A stretch of DNA of 64,000 bases from an uncultured Collinsella sp. (GTDB lineage: Bacteria; Actinomycetota; Coriobacteriia; Coriobacteriales; Coriobacteriaceae), in assembly GCA_934654775.1 (NCBI GenBank), contig CAKUGR010000004.1, positions 96,213-160,212 of the forward strand, given 5' to 3'. Positions within the stretch are counted from its first letter, which is position 1, and each line of letters opens with the position of its first letter. Position numbers and translations under genes: made by a program. The notes under the pieces were generated by a model, which was given only the letters and a program-made list of their open reading frames with translations, had not been told where the DNA came from and did not search any database. Below, piece by piece: positions 9,750-21,692 of this stretch.

Positions 9750-10895
9750 ATGCCTTGCAACCTAGCACCGTCGTCCCGACGCCGTAAAGCGCGTGGCCGC
9801 ATCGCCCTCCTATTCGCACTGATTGTGCTTGCGCTGACCGTACTTCCCACGACTTCGTTCGCCGGCACGGATACCGCCGGAAACGTTCTCGCGACCGACG
9901 AAGACTCCACCCCGTCTGGCGTCGAAGGCGACTTGTACTGGGCCGGCCAGAGCCTCAACCTGGACGACACCTCCATCGACCGCGATATCATCGCGGCGGG
10001 CGACAGCCTATCGATTCGCGACTGCACCGTGGGTGGCGCCGTTCGTCTTGCGGCGCGCACCATCGATATCTCCAAAACCACGATTGATGGCAGCGTTACA
10101 GTGGTCGGTCAGCACGTTGTACTCAACGCCGACAGCACCGCTAACTGTTTCTATGCGATAGGCGAGACGGTTGCCCTGCGCGGTTCTACCAAGTCGGCAG
10201 CGCTCGCGGGCGACACCGTGACCATCGATGGCACCGTCGACGGCGATGTTGAGGTCTGGGCCGACAAGCTCATCTTGGGTAAAAACGCGCACATCACCGG
10301 CACCGTGAACGCGCATGTTTCCGAGGATCCCGAGCGCGCCGCAGGAGCCGAGGTCGGAGCCCTCAAGATCGACCGCACCGAGAATGAGAACACCTCTACG
10401 ATTAACGACACCATCGGCGGCATCGTCATCGCGGCGCTTTCCACCTGCTTTGTCGCCCTGTTGCTCGAGCTCGCCTTTCCGCGTGCGACCGCCAGCGCTG
10501 CCGGCATGCTCCATCAACGTCCCACGCCCCTGTGGGTGAGCGGTCTTTTGGGCACGATTGCTATCGTCCCCGCCGTTCTGTTGCTGATCATCTCGATCGC
10601 CGGGCTATCGCTCGCCGGAGCCCTCCTGTGCGCTGTGATTGGCATCGCACTGGTCTCCACCGCTTTTGCGGGCTGCGCTATTGCGCGCATGGTCGGACAC
10701 AACCAGAACCGCTACGCCATGGCCGCCGTGGGCGGTATCGCCGCAGGCGCCCTCACGGGACTTCCCCTCATCGGCGACTTCATCAGCGGCGTGGCCTTTG
10801 TCTTTATGCTCGGCTACGTTATCCAAATCATCTGGCGCAACGCCCACCTCAAACCGCAGCAGTCCGCCAATAATCCGGGACTCCCCGCCGCCTAG
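9750..10895 (+). CDS. Exported bactofilin-like protein with C-terminal membrane helices
   Basis: A 381-residue protein. Residues about 12-38 form an Arg-rich, hydrophobic signal segment ending near SFAG. Residues about 60-190 are short beta-repeats with regularly spaced Ile/Val and Asp/Gly (for example AALAGDTVTIDGTVDGDVEVWA), resembling the right-handed beta-helix of bactofilins. Residues about 210-365 hold four hydrophobic helices. Bactofilins are normally cytoplasmic; here the beta-helix appears to be placed outside the membrane. Start chosen at ATG 9750 after GAAGGA. Role unknown; an envelope scaffold is a guess. A strong hairpin at 10902-10936 ends the gene. Confidence 0.7.
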   Translation: MPCNLAPSSRRRKARGRIALLFALIVLALTVLPTTSFAGTDTAGNVLATDEDSTPSGVEGDLYWAGQSLNLDDTSIDRDIIAAGDSLSIRDCTVGGAVRLAARTIDISKTTIDGSVTVVGQHVVLNADSTANCFYAIGETVALRGSTKSAALAGDTVTIDGTVDGDVEVWADKLILGKNAHITGTVNAHVSEDPERAAGAEVGALKIDRTENENTSTINDTIGGIVIAALSTCFVALLLELAFPRATASAAGMLHQRPTPLWVSGLLGTIAIVPAVLLLIISIAGLSLAGALLCAVIGIALVSTAFAGCAIARMVGHNQNRYAMAAVGGIAAGALTGLPLIGDFISGVAFVFMLGYVIQIIWRNAHLKPQQSANNPGLPAA

Positions 10896-10901
10896 CCGCC
10901 A

Positions 10902-10936
10902 ACCACCACAAAGGGGCCAGGCACCTTTGTGGTGGT
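10902..10936. terminator. Hairpin after bactofilin-like gene
   Basis: ACCACCACAAAGG (10902-10914) is perfectly inverted at 10924-10936. It probably terminates the bactofilin-like transcript, though no long U-tract follows. Confidence 0.6.
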
Positions 10937-10963
10937 GCAAACCAACCTGTCCCCCTTGCACCA
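10933..10963. repeat. REP-like hairpin with a GTCCC loop
   Basis: TGGTGCAA and TTGCACCA flank a loop holding CCTGTCCCCC. A hairpin of the same plan (8-bp arms around a G/C-rich loop with GGGACGGGG) lies at 14440-14478. Confidence 0.4.
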
Positions 10964-10964
10964 A

Positions 10965-10997
10965 AAAGGGCGCCGACCATTGCGGTCGACGCCCTTT
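10965..10997 (-). terminator. Terminator after typA
   Basis: Read on the minus strand, AAAGGGCGTCGACC pairs with GGTCGGCGCCCTTT (one mismatch) and runs into TT. It lies about 30 bases after the typA stop. Confidence 0.85.
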
Positions 10998-11024
10998 CTA
11001 GTTGGCGGTTATAAACCCCAGCGC

Positions 11025-12863
<1,839 letters not shown>

Positions 12864-12980
12864 GTAGTTCCCCTATCTTCTATCCATATACAAACGGCAC
12901 GCGTATGCGACCCACCCAGCAATGCAACGCTCGGCGGGAATATTGAGCCTTTTACCGAAAACTCGTTTATTTTAGCGATT

Positions 12981-13430
12981 TTAGATAAGAGGGGTTTCCT
13001 CACCTGCAGGTTCAGGGTCGCTCCACATAAAACCATCGCCGGCACCCATGCCCTCATACAGCACGTAAGCCGAAAAGCCACTCTCGAGCGTGGTCTCAAA
13101 GAAGCTCACGAGCAGAGCATCGTGATAGCCACCGTCAATCTCGACGCAGCCGGTATAGCCGATGGCATAGCGGGCGATACGGCCCAGGCCCTCGTCCTTA
13201 AGGCCCATCTTGTGCTCGGAGATAAAGTTGGTGGCGGCCTCGAGACACGCCTCTTCGCCGTCCTCGTCGAGTGCCGCCAGATATCGGTTGGAAGCAGCGT
13301 CCTCGATCGCCACAACTACGCCCGGATTCTCGCCGGCGGCAAGGTCGTCCAAGAACGCACCAATCAGGTCACACACCATGGCGTCGAGCTCGGCGGAGAC
13401 GTTACCGGCGTCCTGCATATCCTGTGCCAT
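12981..13430 (-). CDS. Conserved-looking protein of unknown function
   Basis: A 149-residue acidic, soluble protein with no signal peptide or membrane helix and no motif I recognise. Codon use matches its neighbours, a GGAAGG ribosome site lies about seven bases upstream of the ATG, and it continues the run of minus-strand genes, so it is probably real. It follows a small membrane-protein gene by about 30 bases and may share its transcript. Confidence 0.65.
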   Translation of the reverse strand: MAQDMQDAGNVSAELDAMVCDLIGAFLDDLAAGENPGVVVAIEDAASNRYLAALDEDGEEACLEAATNFISEHKMGLKDEGLGRIARYAIGYTGCVEIDGGYHDALLVSFFETTLESGFSAYVLYEGMGAGDGFMWSDPEPAGEETPLI

Positions 13431-13460
13431 CTCTAGACCTTCCCATCGAATCCGGCGTCG

Positions 13461-13814
13461 TTACAGTTCTTGTGCCTCGGCAGCGATCTTGGCGGCAGCG
13501 TCGCGGGCGCGCATCATATCCATCGCGCGCTTGTCGAGCACCTTGATCTGGTTGGTCAGCATTACTGCATCGACCACGCCCCAGATTACCAAGCCTGTTG
13601 AAATCGAAAACCCAAGCGCACCAACTGTACCACGAAGACGAGAACAGATTACCGCGACAAGGGCGGAGATGATAACCATCTTGATATAGGAGCCGCGGCG
13701 CTCGCGAAGCGTGCGGGCCTGCGTCACATAGGCGATGCGAGCCGCCTCGGATGCCTCCGAGCGCATCTGGGCTTCACGCGCGATGGCGGCCGCTTCAGCC
13801 GATACGCGGGTACC
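13461..13814 (-). CDS. Small membrane protein, unknown function
   Basis: A 117-residue protein with an Ala/Arg/Glu-rich amphipathic N-terminal half that may be a coiled coil, two hydrophobic helices (about residues 47-62 and 66-86) and a charged C-terminal helix. I chose ATG 13814 because GGAGAGGT lies five bases upstream; the frame's first ATG (13847) overlaps the preceding stop and lacks a ribosome site. It starts 33 bases after the bifunctional-nuclease gene, so the two are probably one transcript. Function not recognised. Confidence 0.7.
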   Translation of the reverse strand, partial: GTRVSAEAAAIAREAQMRSEASEAARIAYVTQARTLRERRGSYIKMVIISALVAVICSRLRGTVGALGFSISTGLVIWGVVDAVMLTNQIKVLDKRAMDMMRARDAAAKIAAEAQEL

Positions 13815-13847
13815 CATCAGCGACCTCTCCGCTCGCGTGCCAGACAT

Positions 13848-14348
13848 TTAGAAATCATCGGGGGAGAGCGTATGGACGAACTCGTCGAACTTCTCGAACT
13901 CCTGCTCGTCGTCAACTTCCTCGGCATGGGCAGAAACGGTGCCCAGGCGATTCATGATGTCGTCCTCCACAAACATGGGGGCATTACTGCGCACGGCAAG
14001 GGCAATGGCGTCACTGGGGCGGGCGTCAACCTTGCGCTCGTCACCATCGACCAGCACGACAATCGTCGCATAGAACACCGGCGGCTCGGCGCGAACGATC
14101 TCGATGCGCTCGAGCTTGGCGCCCAGGGCATCGACGGTGTCAAGCAGCAGGTCATGCGTTATCGGGCGCTCGGCGCGACCGCTATCGATGCCACGACTAA
14201 TGGCCGCGGCCTCAAACGAGCCGGTCTGAATGGAAAGCGAACGCAGGGGCGCCGTCGAATCCGACTTGCCGCAGCGCTCACGAAGCACAATAAGCGATGG
14301 CACGGGACCGGCGGCCATGACGATGGTCTCTATGTCGACACGAACCAT
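13848..14348 (-). CDS. Bifunctional nuclease family protein (DUF151)
   Basis: A 166-residue member of the BFN/DUF151 family, which includes plant proteins with DNase and RNase activity and bacterial proteins of uncertain role. Family hallmarks visible are the E.A.I.RGI segment (about residue 44), the THDLL.D motif, and the highly conserved DARPSDAIALA stretch (about residues 112-122). The C-terminus is acidic. The start is ATG 14348, four bases after GGAGGTG; the frame from 14396 adds unrelated residues. Nuclease activity in this organism is inference only. Confidence 0.85.
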   Translation of the reverse strand: MVRVDIETIVMAAGPVPSLIVLRERCGKSDSTAPLRSLSIQTGSFEAAAISRGIDSGRAERPITHDLLLDTVDALGAKLERIEIVRAEPPVFYATIVVLVDGDERKVDARPSDAIALAVRSNAPMFVEDDIMNRLGTVSAHAEEVDDEQEFEKFDEFVHTLSPDDF

Positions 14349-14439
14349 GGAACACCTCCGGTACGTAGCGGTTAACACACGGCAGGGTCGCCGCATTGAA
14401 TAGCTATACTACCCAATCTTTCGCCCAGCACACAAAATC

Positions 14440-14478
14440 AAAGTAGTTAATTTGGGACGGGGCTATTTTGACTACTTT
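14440..14478. repeat. REP-like hairpin
   Basis: AAAGTAGT (14440-14447) and ACTACTTT (14471-14478) flank a loop containing GGGACGGGGC. It lies between the tRNA terminator and the nuclease-family gene. Same plan as the hairpin at 10933-10963. Confidence 0.45.
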
Positions 14479-14489
14479 CGCTGGATAAG

Positions 14490-14519
14490 AAAAAAGCCCC
14501 GAGGCAATGCCCCGGGGCT
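14490..14519 (-). terminator. Terminator of the tRNA-Ile/Ala/Ile cluster
   Basis: On the minus strand AGCCCCG pairs with CGGGGCT around a loop, followed by TTTTTC. It lies just after the last tRNA-Ile. Confidence 0.88.
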
Positions 14520-14532
14520 CTTAACGTTTTGA

Positions 14533-14610
14533 TGGTGGACCTGACAAGATTCGAACTTGTGACCTCCCGGTTATCAGCCGGACGCTCTAACCAACTGAGC
14601 TACAGGTCCA
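14533..14610 (-). tRNA. tRNA-Ile (anticodon GAT), copy 2
   Basis: Complete cloverleaf with anticodon GAT and encoded CCA (14533-14535). It is identical base for base to the copy at 14757-14834. Confidence 0.96.
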
Positions 14611-14613
14611 TCA

Positions 14614-14689
14614 TGGTGGAGGTTAGGGGGATCGAACCCCTGACCTCAGGCTTGCAAAGCCCGCGCTCTCCCAGCTGAGCTAAACCCCC
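14614..14689 (-). tRNA. tRNA-Ala (anticodon TGC)
   Basis: Acceptor GGGGGTT pairs with AACCTCC, anticodon TGC in the loop TTTGCAA, T-loop TTCGATC, encoded CCA (14614-14616). Confidence 0.96.
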
Positions 14690-14700
14690 ACGGAGAAAGT

Positions 14701-14745
14701 AATAAACACCCCAGCGGCGACTCGGCTCTCGCTGGGGTGTTTATT
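14701..14745. terminator. Perfect 16-bp hairpin between tRNA-Ile and tRNA-Ala
   Basis: AATAAACACCCCAGCG (14701-14716) is perfectly inverted at 14730-14745. It lies between the first tRNA-Ile and tRNA-Ala. It may be a processing signal or partial terminator; the T-tract on the minus strand is weak. Confidence 0.6.
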
Positions 14746-14756
14746 GCGAAAGAAAG

Positions 14757-14834
14757 TGGTGGACCTGACAAGATTCGAACTTGTGACCTCCCGGTTATCA
14801 GCCGGACGCTCTAACCAACTGAGCTACAGGTCCA
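14757..14834 (-). tRNA. tRNA-Ile (anticodon GAT), copy 1
   Basis: Complete cloverleaf, anticodon GAT, encoded CCA (14757-14759). First gene of the cluster; its promoter lies at 14848-14877. Confidence 0.96.
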
Positions 14835-14847
14835 TCGCGCAAGGGAT

Positions 14848-14877
14848 ATATTAGACGAGTCGTTACGCGCGCGTCAA
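14848..14877 (-). promoter_or_regulatory. Promoter of tRNA-Ile/Ala/Ile cluster
   Basis: On the minus strand TTGACG, an 18-base spacer and TAATAT, 13 bases before the first tRNA-Ile. The -35 abuts the left edge of the giant inverted repeat. Confidence 0.75.
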
Positions 14878-14879
14878 CA

Positions 14880-15070
14880 ACTTTTTTGAAAAACTTTGGG
14901 TGGGGTGTCTGCCCCGGCTGCCCGGCGGCATGCGAAGTCACCTGCTCGGACAGTCCTGCTCGCACGGAGAGCACATTAAGTGCTCTCCGGCTCGTGCGGA
15001 ACTCGCGATCGACTTCGCATGCCGCCGGGCAGCCGGGGCAGACGTGGGGTTCAAAGATTTTCAAAAAAAG
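14880..15070. repeat. Giant nested inverted repeat (about 190 bp)
   Basis: A perfect 33-bp arm at 14907-14939 is inverted at 15011-15043. Outside it the arms stay about 70-80% complementary to about 14881 and 15069. Inside is a second hairpin (CGGAGAGCAC/GTGCTCTCCG with an ATTAA loop). Both strands therefore show similar short open frames, which I regard as artefacts. It sits between the gyrA terminator and the tRNA promoter. Confidence 0.85.
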
Positions 15071-15097
15071 CGGTCGGCGCGCAGGTGCGCCGACCGC
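15063..15097 (-). terminator. Terminator after gyrA
   Basis: On the minus strand GCGGTCGGCGC pairs perfectly with GCGCCGACCGC and is followed by seven T. It overlaps the right edge of the giant inverted repeat. Confidence 0.92.
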
Positions 15098-15137
15098 CGA
15101 TATATGGGGTCTGATATTTTCTACCAGCTAGTTCCTC

Positions 15138-17879
15138 TTACTCGTCGAGGAGATCCTCTGGCATGTCGTTACCGTCGCCTAGGTCGACTGGGGCCTCTTC
15201 GGCGTCGGCTGCGGCCTCGGCGCCAGCGCCTTCGGGCTTTTCCTTGGCGGCTGTCATGCGGGCTACGGCGCATACGCGGTCGTTGTCGTCGACGGTCATC
15301 ATCTTGACGCCCTGGGTGGCTCGACCGGTTTGGCTGATCTCGTCGGTCTTGACGCGAATGACCGTCGCGCCCTCCGTCACGATGAACAGCTCGTGCTGCG
15401 GGCCCACCGTCTTCATGGCTGCGAGGTTACCCTTGCGCTCGGTCATCTGGATGGTGTAGACGCCCTGACCGCCGCGGTTCTGCTCCGGGTAGTCCGCAAC
15501 CGGCGTGCGCTTGCCGTAGCCGCGCTCGGTGATGACGAACAGGTCGCCATTGCCGTTGGTGACTTCCATGCCCAGAACGCTCACGCCGTCCTTCATGCTA
15601 ATACCGCGAACGCCGCTAGTATCGCGGCCGGTGGCGCGCACCTGCTCCTCGGAGAACATAATCGCCTTGCCCGCAGTGGTGGCCAGGATGATCTTGTCAC
15701 CCTCGCGCACGCGGCGCACGTTCAACAGTGCGTCGTCATCGCGCAGGTTGATGGCGATCAGGCCGTCGCGGCGGCTACGGTCGTAGGCGCTCATCACGGT
15801 CTTTTTGACCATGCCGCTCTTGGTGGCAAACATCAGGTACTCGTCGGCGGGGAACTCGCGGCAGCTGATGACGCTCGCGATCTTCTCGCCCTCCTCGAAA
15901 GGCAGCAGGTTGACGATCGCGGTGCCACGCGCCTGGCGCGTGCCAACCGGCAGCTCGTGCACCTTCAGGCGATAGACCTTGCCCTTGCTCGAGAAGAACA
16001 GCACGTACTCGTGCGTGGACGCGATGAACATCTCGTCGATGACATCGTCCTCTTTGAGGTTGACGCCCGACACGCCCTTGCCGCCGCGCTTCTGGGCGCG
16101 GTAGGCAGCCACCGGGATGCGCTTGACGTAGCCGGTGTGGGTGATGGTCACGACCATGTCCTCGTCGGCAATCAGGTCTTCGACGTCCAGGTCCTTCTCG
16201 ACATGGCTGATCTCGGTGCGGCGCTTATCGCCGAACTTCTTGGAGATCTCGCGCATCTCTTCCTTGATGACGCCCAGGATTTTCTCCTCGTGCGCCAACA
16301 GGTCCTCGTAGTAGGCGATGGCGCGGCGCAAGCCGTCCAGCTCTTCCTGAATCTTGTCGCGCTCCAGGCCGGTCAGGCGGCGCAGCTTCATCTCGAGGAT
16401 GGCCGTGGTCTGCTCGGGCGTAAAGCCAAAGCGCTCGATCAGGCGGCTGCTGGCCTCAGAGTCGGTCTGCGAGGAGCGGATGATGCTGATGACCTCGTCG
16501 ATATGGTCGAGAGCCATCAGGTAGCCCTCGAGGATATGGGCGCGCGCCTGGGCCTTCTTGAGGTCAAAGCGGGTGCGGCGGGTGACGACGTCGACCTGGT
16601 GGTCGATGTAGTGCTGCAGCATCTCGCGCAGGCTCAGGCATTTGGGAACGCCGTTGACAAGCGCCAGGTTGTTGGCACCAAAGGTCGTCTGCAGCGAGGT
16701 GTACTTGTACAGGTTGTTGAGCACGACCTGCGGGATGACGCCCTTCTTGAGTTCGATGACCAGACGGATACCCTTCTGGTTGGACTCATCGCGCATATCC
16801 GAGATACCCTCGATGCGCTTGTCGTTGACGAGCTGGGCGATCTTCTCCTGCAGGGTGCCCTTGTTGACCATGTAGGGAATCTCGGTAAAGACCAGGCGGC
16901 TACGGCCGGTCTTGGTGGACTCCACATGAGCCTTGGCGCGCACGGTAATGGAACCGCGGCCGGTCTCGTAGCTCTGCTTAATGCCGGCACTGCCCATGAT
17001 GATGGCACCGGTGGGGAAGTCCGGACCGGGCATGATCTGCATGAGCTCGTCGACAGTGGCGTCGGGATTATCGATCAGGTAGCAGGTGGCCTCGATCGCC
17101 TCGGTAAGGTTGTGCGGGGCGATGTTGGTGGCCATGCCGACGGCGATGCCCTGGCTGCCGTTGACCAACAGGTTGGGGAAACGCGCGGGCAGTGCCACGG
17201 GCTCGGCGAGCGACTCGTCGTAGTTGGGCTGCCAGTCGACGGTGTCCTTCTGCAGGTCACGCAGGAGCTCCATGGCGGGCTTCGCCAGGCGGCTCTCGGT
17301 GTAACGCATGGCGGCGGCGCCGTCGCCGTCGATGTTGCCGAAGTTGCCGTGGCCGTCGATGAGCGGCGTGCGCATGGAGAACCACTGCGCCAGGCGGACC
17401 ATAGCCTCGTAGACCGCGGAGTCACCGTGCGGATGGTACTTACCGATAACCTCGCCGACCGTCCAGGCCGACTTCTTGTGCGGACGGTTGGGGTAGATGC
17501 CGCTCTCGTTCATGGCGTACAGGATGCGACGGTGCACCGGCTTTAAGCCATCGCGCACGTCCGGCAGGGCGCGCGCCGTGATGACCGACATCGAGTACTC
17601 GATGAACGACTGCTTCATCTCGCGGCCGAACTCCGAAATCTGGAGCTGGCCACCGTTGATATCCTCGCCGGCCGAGGCGCCACGATCGACTTCGCCAAAG
17701 CTCTCCTCGAGCTCGGCGTCGTCGTCCTCTTCCTCATCGTCATCGGCATCGGGGTTATAGGCATCCGGATCGCCGTCCTCGCCCTGCTCAGCGCGGGCAA
17801 GTAGGCGCTTCAGATCATCGGGCATGCCGGCGTCGCCGGCCTCGCCCATACCCTCGTTGTTGTTGATATCGTCTGCCAC
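15138..17879 (-). CDS. gyrA: DNA gyrase subunit A
   Basis: The DNA-cutting subunit of gyrase, 913 residues. The catalytic tyrosine is in the MRYTESR motif (about Tyr193), the quinolone region reads [12 protein letters not shown] (Ser at about 154, Glu at about 158, a sensitive-type pattern), and [17 protein letters not shown] follows. The C-terminal beta-pinwheel carries the GyrA box QKRGGKG. The start is GTG 17879 after GAGGAGG. About 75 residues rich in Asp/Glu precede the usual N-terminus, and the last 40 residues are also acidic. It follows gyrB by 11 bases. Confidence 0.97.
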   Translation of the reverse strand: MADDINNNEGMGEAGDAGMPDDLKRLLARAEQGEDGDPDAYNPDADDDEEEDDDAELEESFGEVDRGASAGEDINGGQLQISEFGREMKQSFIEYSMSVITARALPDVRDGLKPVHRRILYAMNESGIYPNRPHKKSAWTVGEVIGKYHPHGDSAVYEAMVRLAQWFSMRTPLIDGHGNFGNIDGDGAAAMRYTESRLAKPAMELLRDLQKDTVDWQPNYDESLAEPVALPARFPNLLVNGSQGIAVGMATNIAPHNLTEAIEATCYLIDNPDATVDELMQIMPGPDFPTGAIIMGSAGIKQSYETGRGSITVRAKAHVESTKTGRSRLVFTEIPYMVNKGTLQEKIAQLVNDKRIEGISDMRDESNQKGIRLVIELKKGVIPQVVLNNLYKYTSLQTTFGANNLALVNGVPKCLSLREMLQHYIDHQVDVVTRRTRFDLKKAQARAHILEGYLMALDHIDEVISIIRSSQTDSEASSRLIERFGFTPEQTTAILEMKLRRLTGLERDKIQEELDGLRRAIAYYEDLLAHEEKILGVIKEEMREISKKFGDKRRTEISHVEKDLDVEDLIADEDMVVTITHTGYVKRIPVAAYRAQKRGGKGVSGVNLKEDDVIDEMFIASTHEYVLFFSSKGKVYRLKVHELPVGTRQARGTAIVNLLPFEEGEKIASVISCREFPADEYLMFATKSGMVKKTVMSAYDRSRRDGLIAINLRDDDALLNVRRVREGDKIILATTAGKAIMFSEEQVRATGRDTSGVRGISMKDGVSVLGMEVTNGNGDLFVITERGYGKRTPVADYPEQNRGGQGVYTIQMTERKGNLAAMKTVGPQHELFIVTEGATVIRVKTDEISQTGRATQGVKMMTVDDNDRVCAVARMTAAKEKPEGAGAEAAADAEEAPVDLGDGNDMPEDLLDE

Positions 17880-17890
17880 GTTACCTCCTC

Positions 17891-19963
<2,073 letters not shown>

Positions 19964-19974
19964 TTATCGTAAAA

Positions 19975-20000
19975 AAATACCCTCGGGGACGAGGGTATTT
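19975..20000 (-). terminator. Terminator after the dciA-like gene
   Basis: On the minus strand AAATACCCTCG pairs with CGAGGGTATTT around a four-base loop and is followed by a run of T. It separates dnaN-recF-dciA from gyrB-gyrA. Confidence 0.9.
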
Positions 20001-20026
20001 GGCTCTACAAGGCCACCAGATGCGAT

Positions 20027-20590
20027 TTAAGGCTCTTTTTTGCTCTGCACGCCCTTGGCCCACTCGGCGCTGGCTCTCATGGCGTTCTCGAGGGCCTCGC
20101 GCAGTTTTTGGTCCTCGATGGGTGCCACTTGGCGCTCAATCTCGGCTCGCTCGGTCTCGCTGAGGTCGGCATGCGGGGCCGGCGGGTGCGCGTTCTCGGC
20201 CGGACGCAGGCGCTCCTTGGCAGCGGGCGGCGTGTGGCCGGGGACGGTCGTCTTGAACACCAGGCCGTCGACGTGCGCGCCGACGCGCTCCATGCGCGCG
20301 CGGATGATCTCGCGCAAGAGTGTCATCTCCTGTGTCCATGAGGGCGAGTCGAGATACACCAGCAGTTCGTTAGATTCGGGCAGGTAGCGCAGGCCCGTCA
20401 CGTGACGTCCCTCGCGCGTGCCCGCGCACACCGCGTTCCAGGCGCGATAGATTGCACGCGATTGCTCGGCGGCCTCCATCTGCGCGCGGCGCTCGGGTGT
20501 CGCCGCGGCCATAATGCGCTGGCGCTCGGCATCCAAAAAGCCGCCAAAGGCAACCGTGCCGTTTTCGCGCTCGTAATTAGCACGCCTCAC
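20027..20590 (-). CDS. DUF721 protein, DciA-type helicase loader candidate
   Basis: A 187-residue protein with the DUF721/DciA N-terminal domain (residues about 45-110: AIYRAWNAVCAG, then the beta-segments LRYLPESNELLVYLDSPSW and the helix TLLREIIRARM). The C-terminal half is charged and probably disordered. DciA proteins load DnaB in bacteria lacking DnaC or DnaI. The frame opens with GTG 20590, overlapping the recF stop by 14 bases, which implies translational coupling. The same recF-DUF721-gyrB order is known in other actinobacteria. The loader role is inferred from the family. Confidence 0.82.
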   Translation of the reverse strand: MRRANYERENGTVAFGGFLDAERQRIMAAATPERRAQMEAAEQSRAIYRAWNAVCAGTREGRHVTGLRYLPESNELLVYLDSPSWTQEMTLLREIIRARMERVGAHVDGLVFKTTVPGHTPPAAKERLRPAENAHPPAPHADLSETERAEIERQVAPIEDQKLREALENAMRASAEWAKGVQSKKEP

Positions 20591-21683
20591 CCATGCTCAC
20601 CACCTTGGCTCGATCAAGCAGGTCATCGGTAAAATACCCCAGATTGGTGGTGGTTATGACCGTCTGGATATCATCACCGATCAGTTGCAGAAAAGCGGAA
20701 CGGCGCTCACCGTCGAGCTCGCTCATCACATCGTCCAAAAGCAGCAGCGGCGCGGTGCCCAGGATATCGCGCGCCACCGCCACCTCCGCCACCTTCCAGG
20801 CAAGCACCAGCGTACGCTGCTGGCCCTGGCTGGCAAACGAGCGGGCAGATCGACCCGCAACGGAAAACTCGATCTCGTCGCGATGCGGCCCCACCAAAGT
20901 CACGCCGCGGCGAATCTCCTCGTCGGCACGCTCGTCGAGTGCCAAGAGCATATGCTCATACGCCCAGCCCCTGAGCTCGTCGCGGTCCTCGGTACGAGGC
21001 AAGTCACCAAGCGTGGACACATAGGACACGCCGGCGGGCTCGCCGGCCGCCACTCGGCCATAGGCGTCGCGCACATGGCCCGACAGCCGATCGAGCAGAG
21101 CCAGACGGTGCACGAGCAGGGCCGAACCGGCCCGAGCAATGGACTCGTTCCAGGCGCCGAGCATCTCACGGCAGCACCAGGCCTCCTTGAGCAGGGCATT
21201 GCGCTGGGTCACGCAACGCCCGTAGGCACTAGCCAGATCGGCGTAGCGCGCACTCAGCTGAACGCCAAAGTCATCGAGCGCGGTGCGGCGCACGCTGGCA
21301 CCGCGCTTGACCATATCCAGGTGGTCCGGGCAAAACAGAACACTCGGCAGCACCCCGCGCACACAGGACGCCGCGCAGCGCTTGCCGTTGCGGCTAAACG
21401 AACGCTTGCCGTCTTCCACGCTCAGTCCCATGTCCAGCACGCGGCCGTCGCCCTCGAGCCTCAGCTCCACCCTACACGAGCCCACGCCGTCGTGCACGAG
21501 CTCGACTGCGGTCGGATGCCTAAACGAGGCGCCACTCGTCAGTAGCTGCAGCGCCTCTATGAGGTTGGTCTTTCCCGCCGCGTTGGGACCCGCGAGCACG
21601 GTCACGCCGTCGCTCAGGGCAAGGCGGTAACTGTCGAAGCTGCGATAGCGCGCAACAGAAAGATCACGTGCGAACATGGCCAT
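20577..21683 (-). CDS. recF: RecF, DNA-gap repair ATPase
   Basis: A 368-residue SMC-like ATPase acting with RecO and RecR to load RecA at gaps. The N-terminal Walker A is GPNAAGKTNL (about residues 33-42), the ABC-type signature region reads SQGQQRTLVLA, and Walker B is LLLLDDVMSELD (about residues 316-327). Length is normal. It follows dnaN by nine bases and overlaps the DUF721 gene. Start codon could be the first or third residue (ATG 21683 or 21677). Confidence 0.95.
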   Translation of the reverse strand: MAMFARDLSVARYRSFDSYRLALSDGVTVLAGPNAAGKTNLIEALQLLTSGASFRHPTAVELVHDGVGSCRVELRLEGDGRVLDMGLSVEDGKRSFSRNGKRCAASCVRGVLPSVLFCPDHLDMVKRGASVRRTALDDFGVQLSARYADLASAYGRCVTQRNALLKEAWCCREMLGAWNESIARAGSALLVHRLALLDRLSGHVRDAYGRVAAGEPAGVSYVSTLGDLPRTEDRDELRGWAYEHMLLALDERADEEIRRGVTLVGPHRDEIEFSVAGRSARSFASQGQQRTLVLAWKVAEVAVARDILGTAPLLLLDDVMSELDGERRSAFLQLIGDDIQTVITTTNLGYFTDDLLDRAKVVSMGEAC

Positions 21684-21692
21684 GGAACAATG

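Noticed and set aside
14798-15131. Mirror-image short frames in the giant inverted repeat sharing CPGCPAACEV
   Set aside because: They exist because the DNA is palindromic; no ribosome site and they run into tRNA or terminator sequence.
15330-17546. Very long open frame opposite gyrA
   Set aside because: Shadow of gyrA; composition is His/Val/Asp-rich as expected for antisense reading of GC-rich genes.
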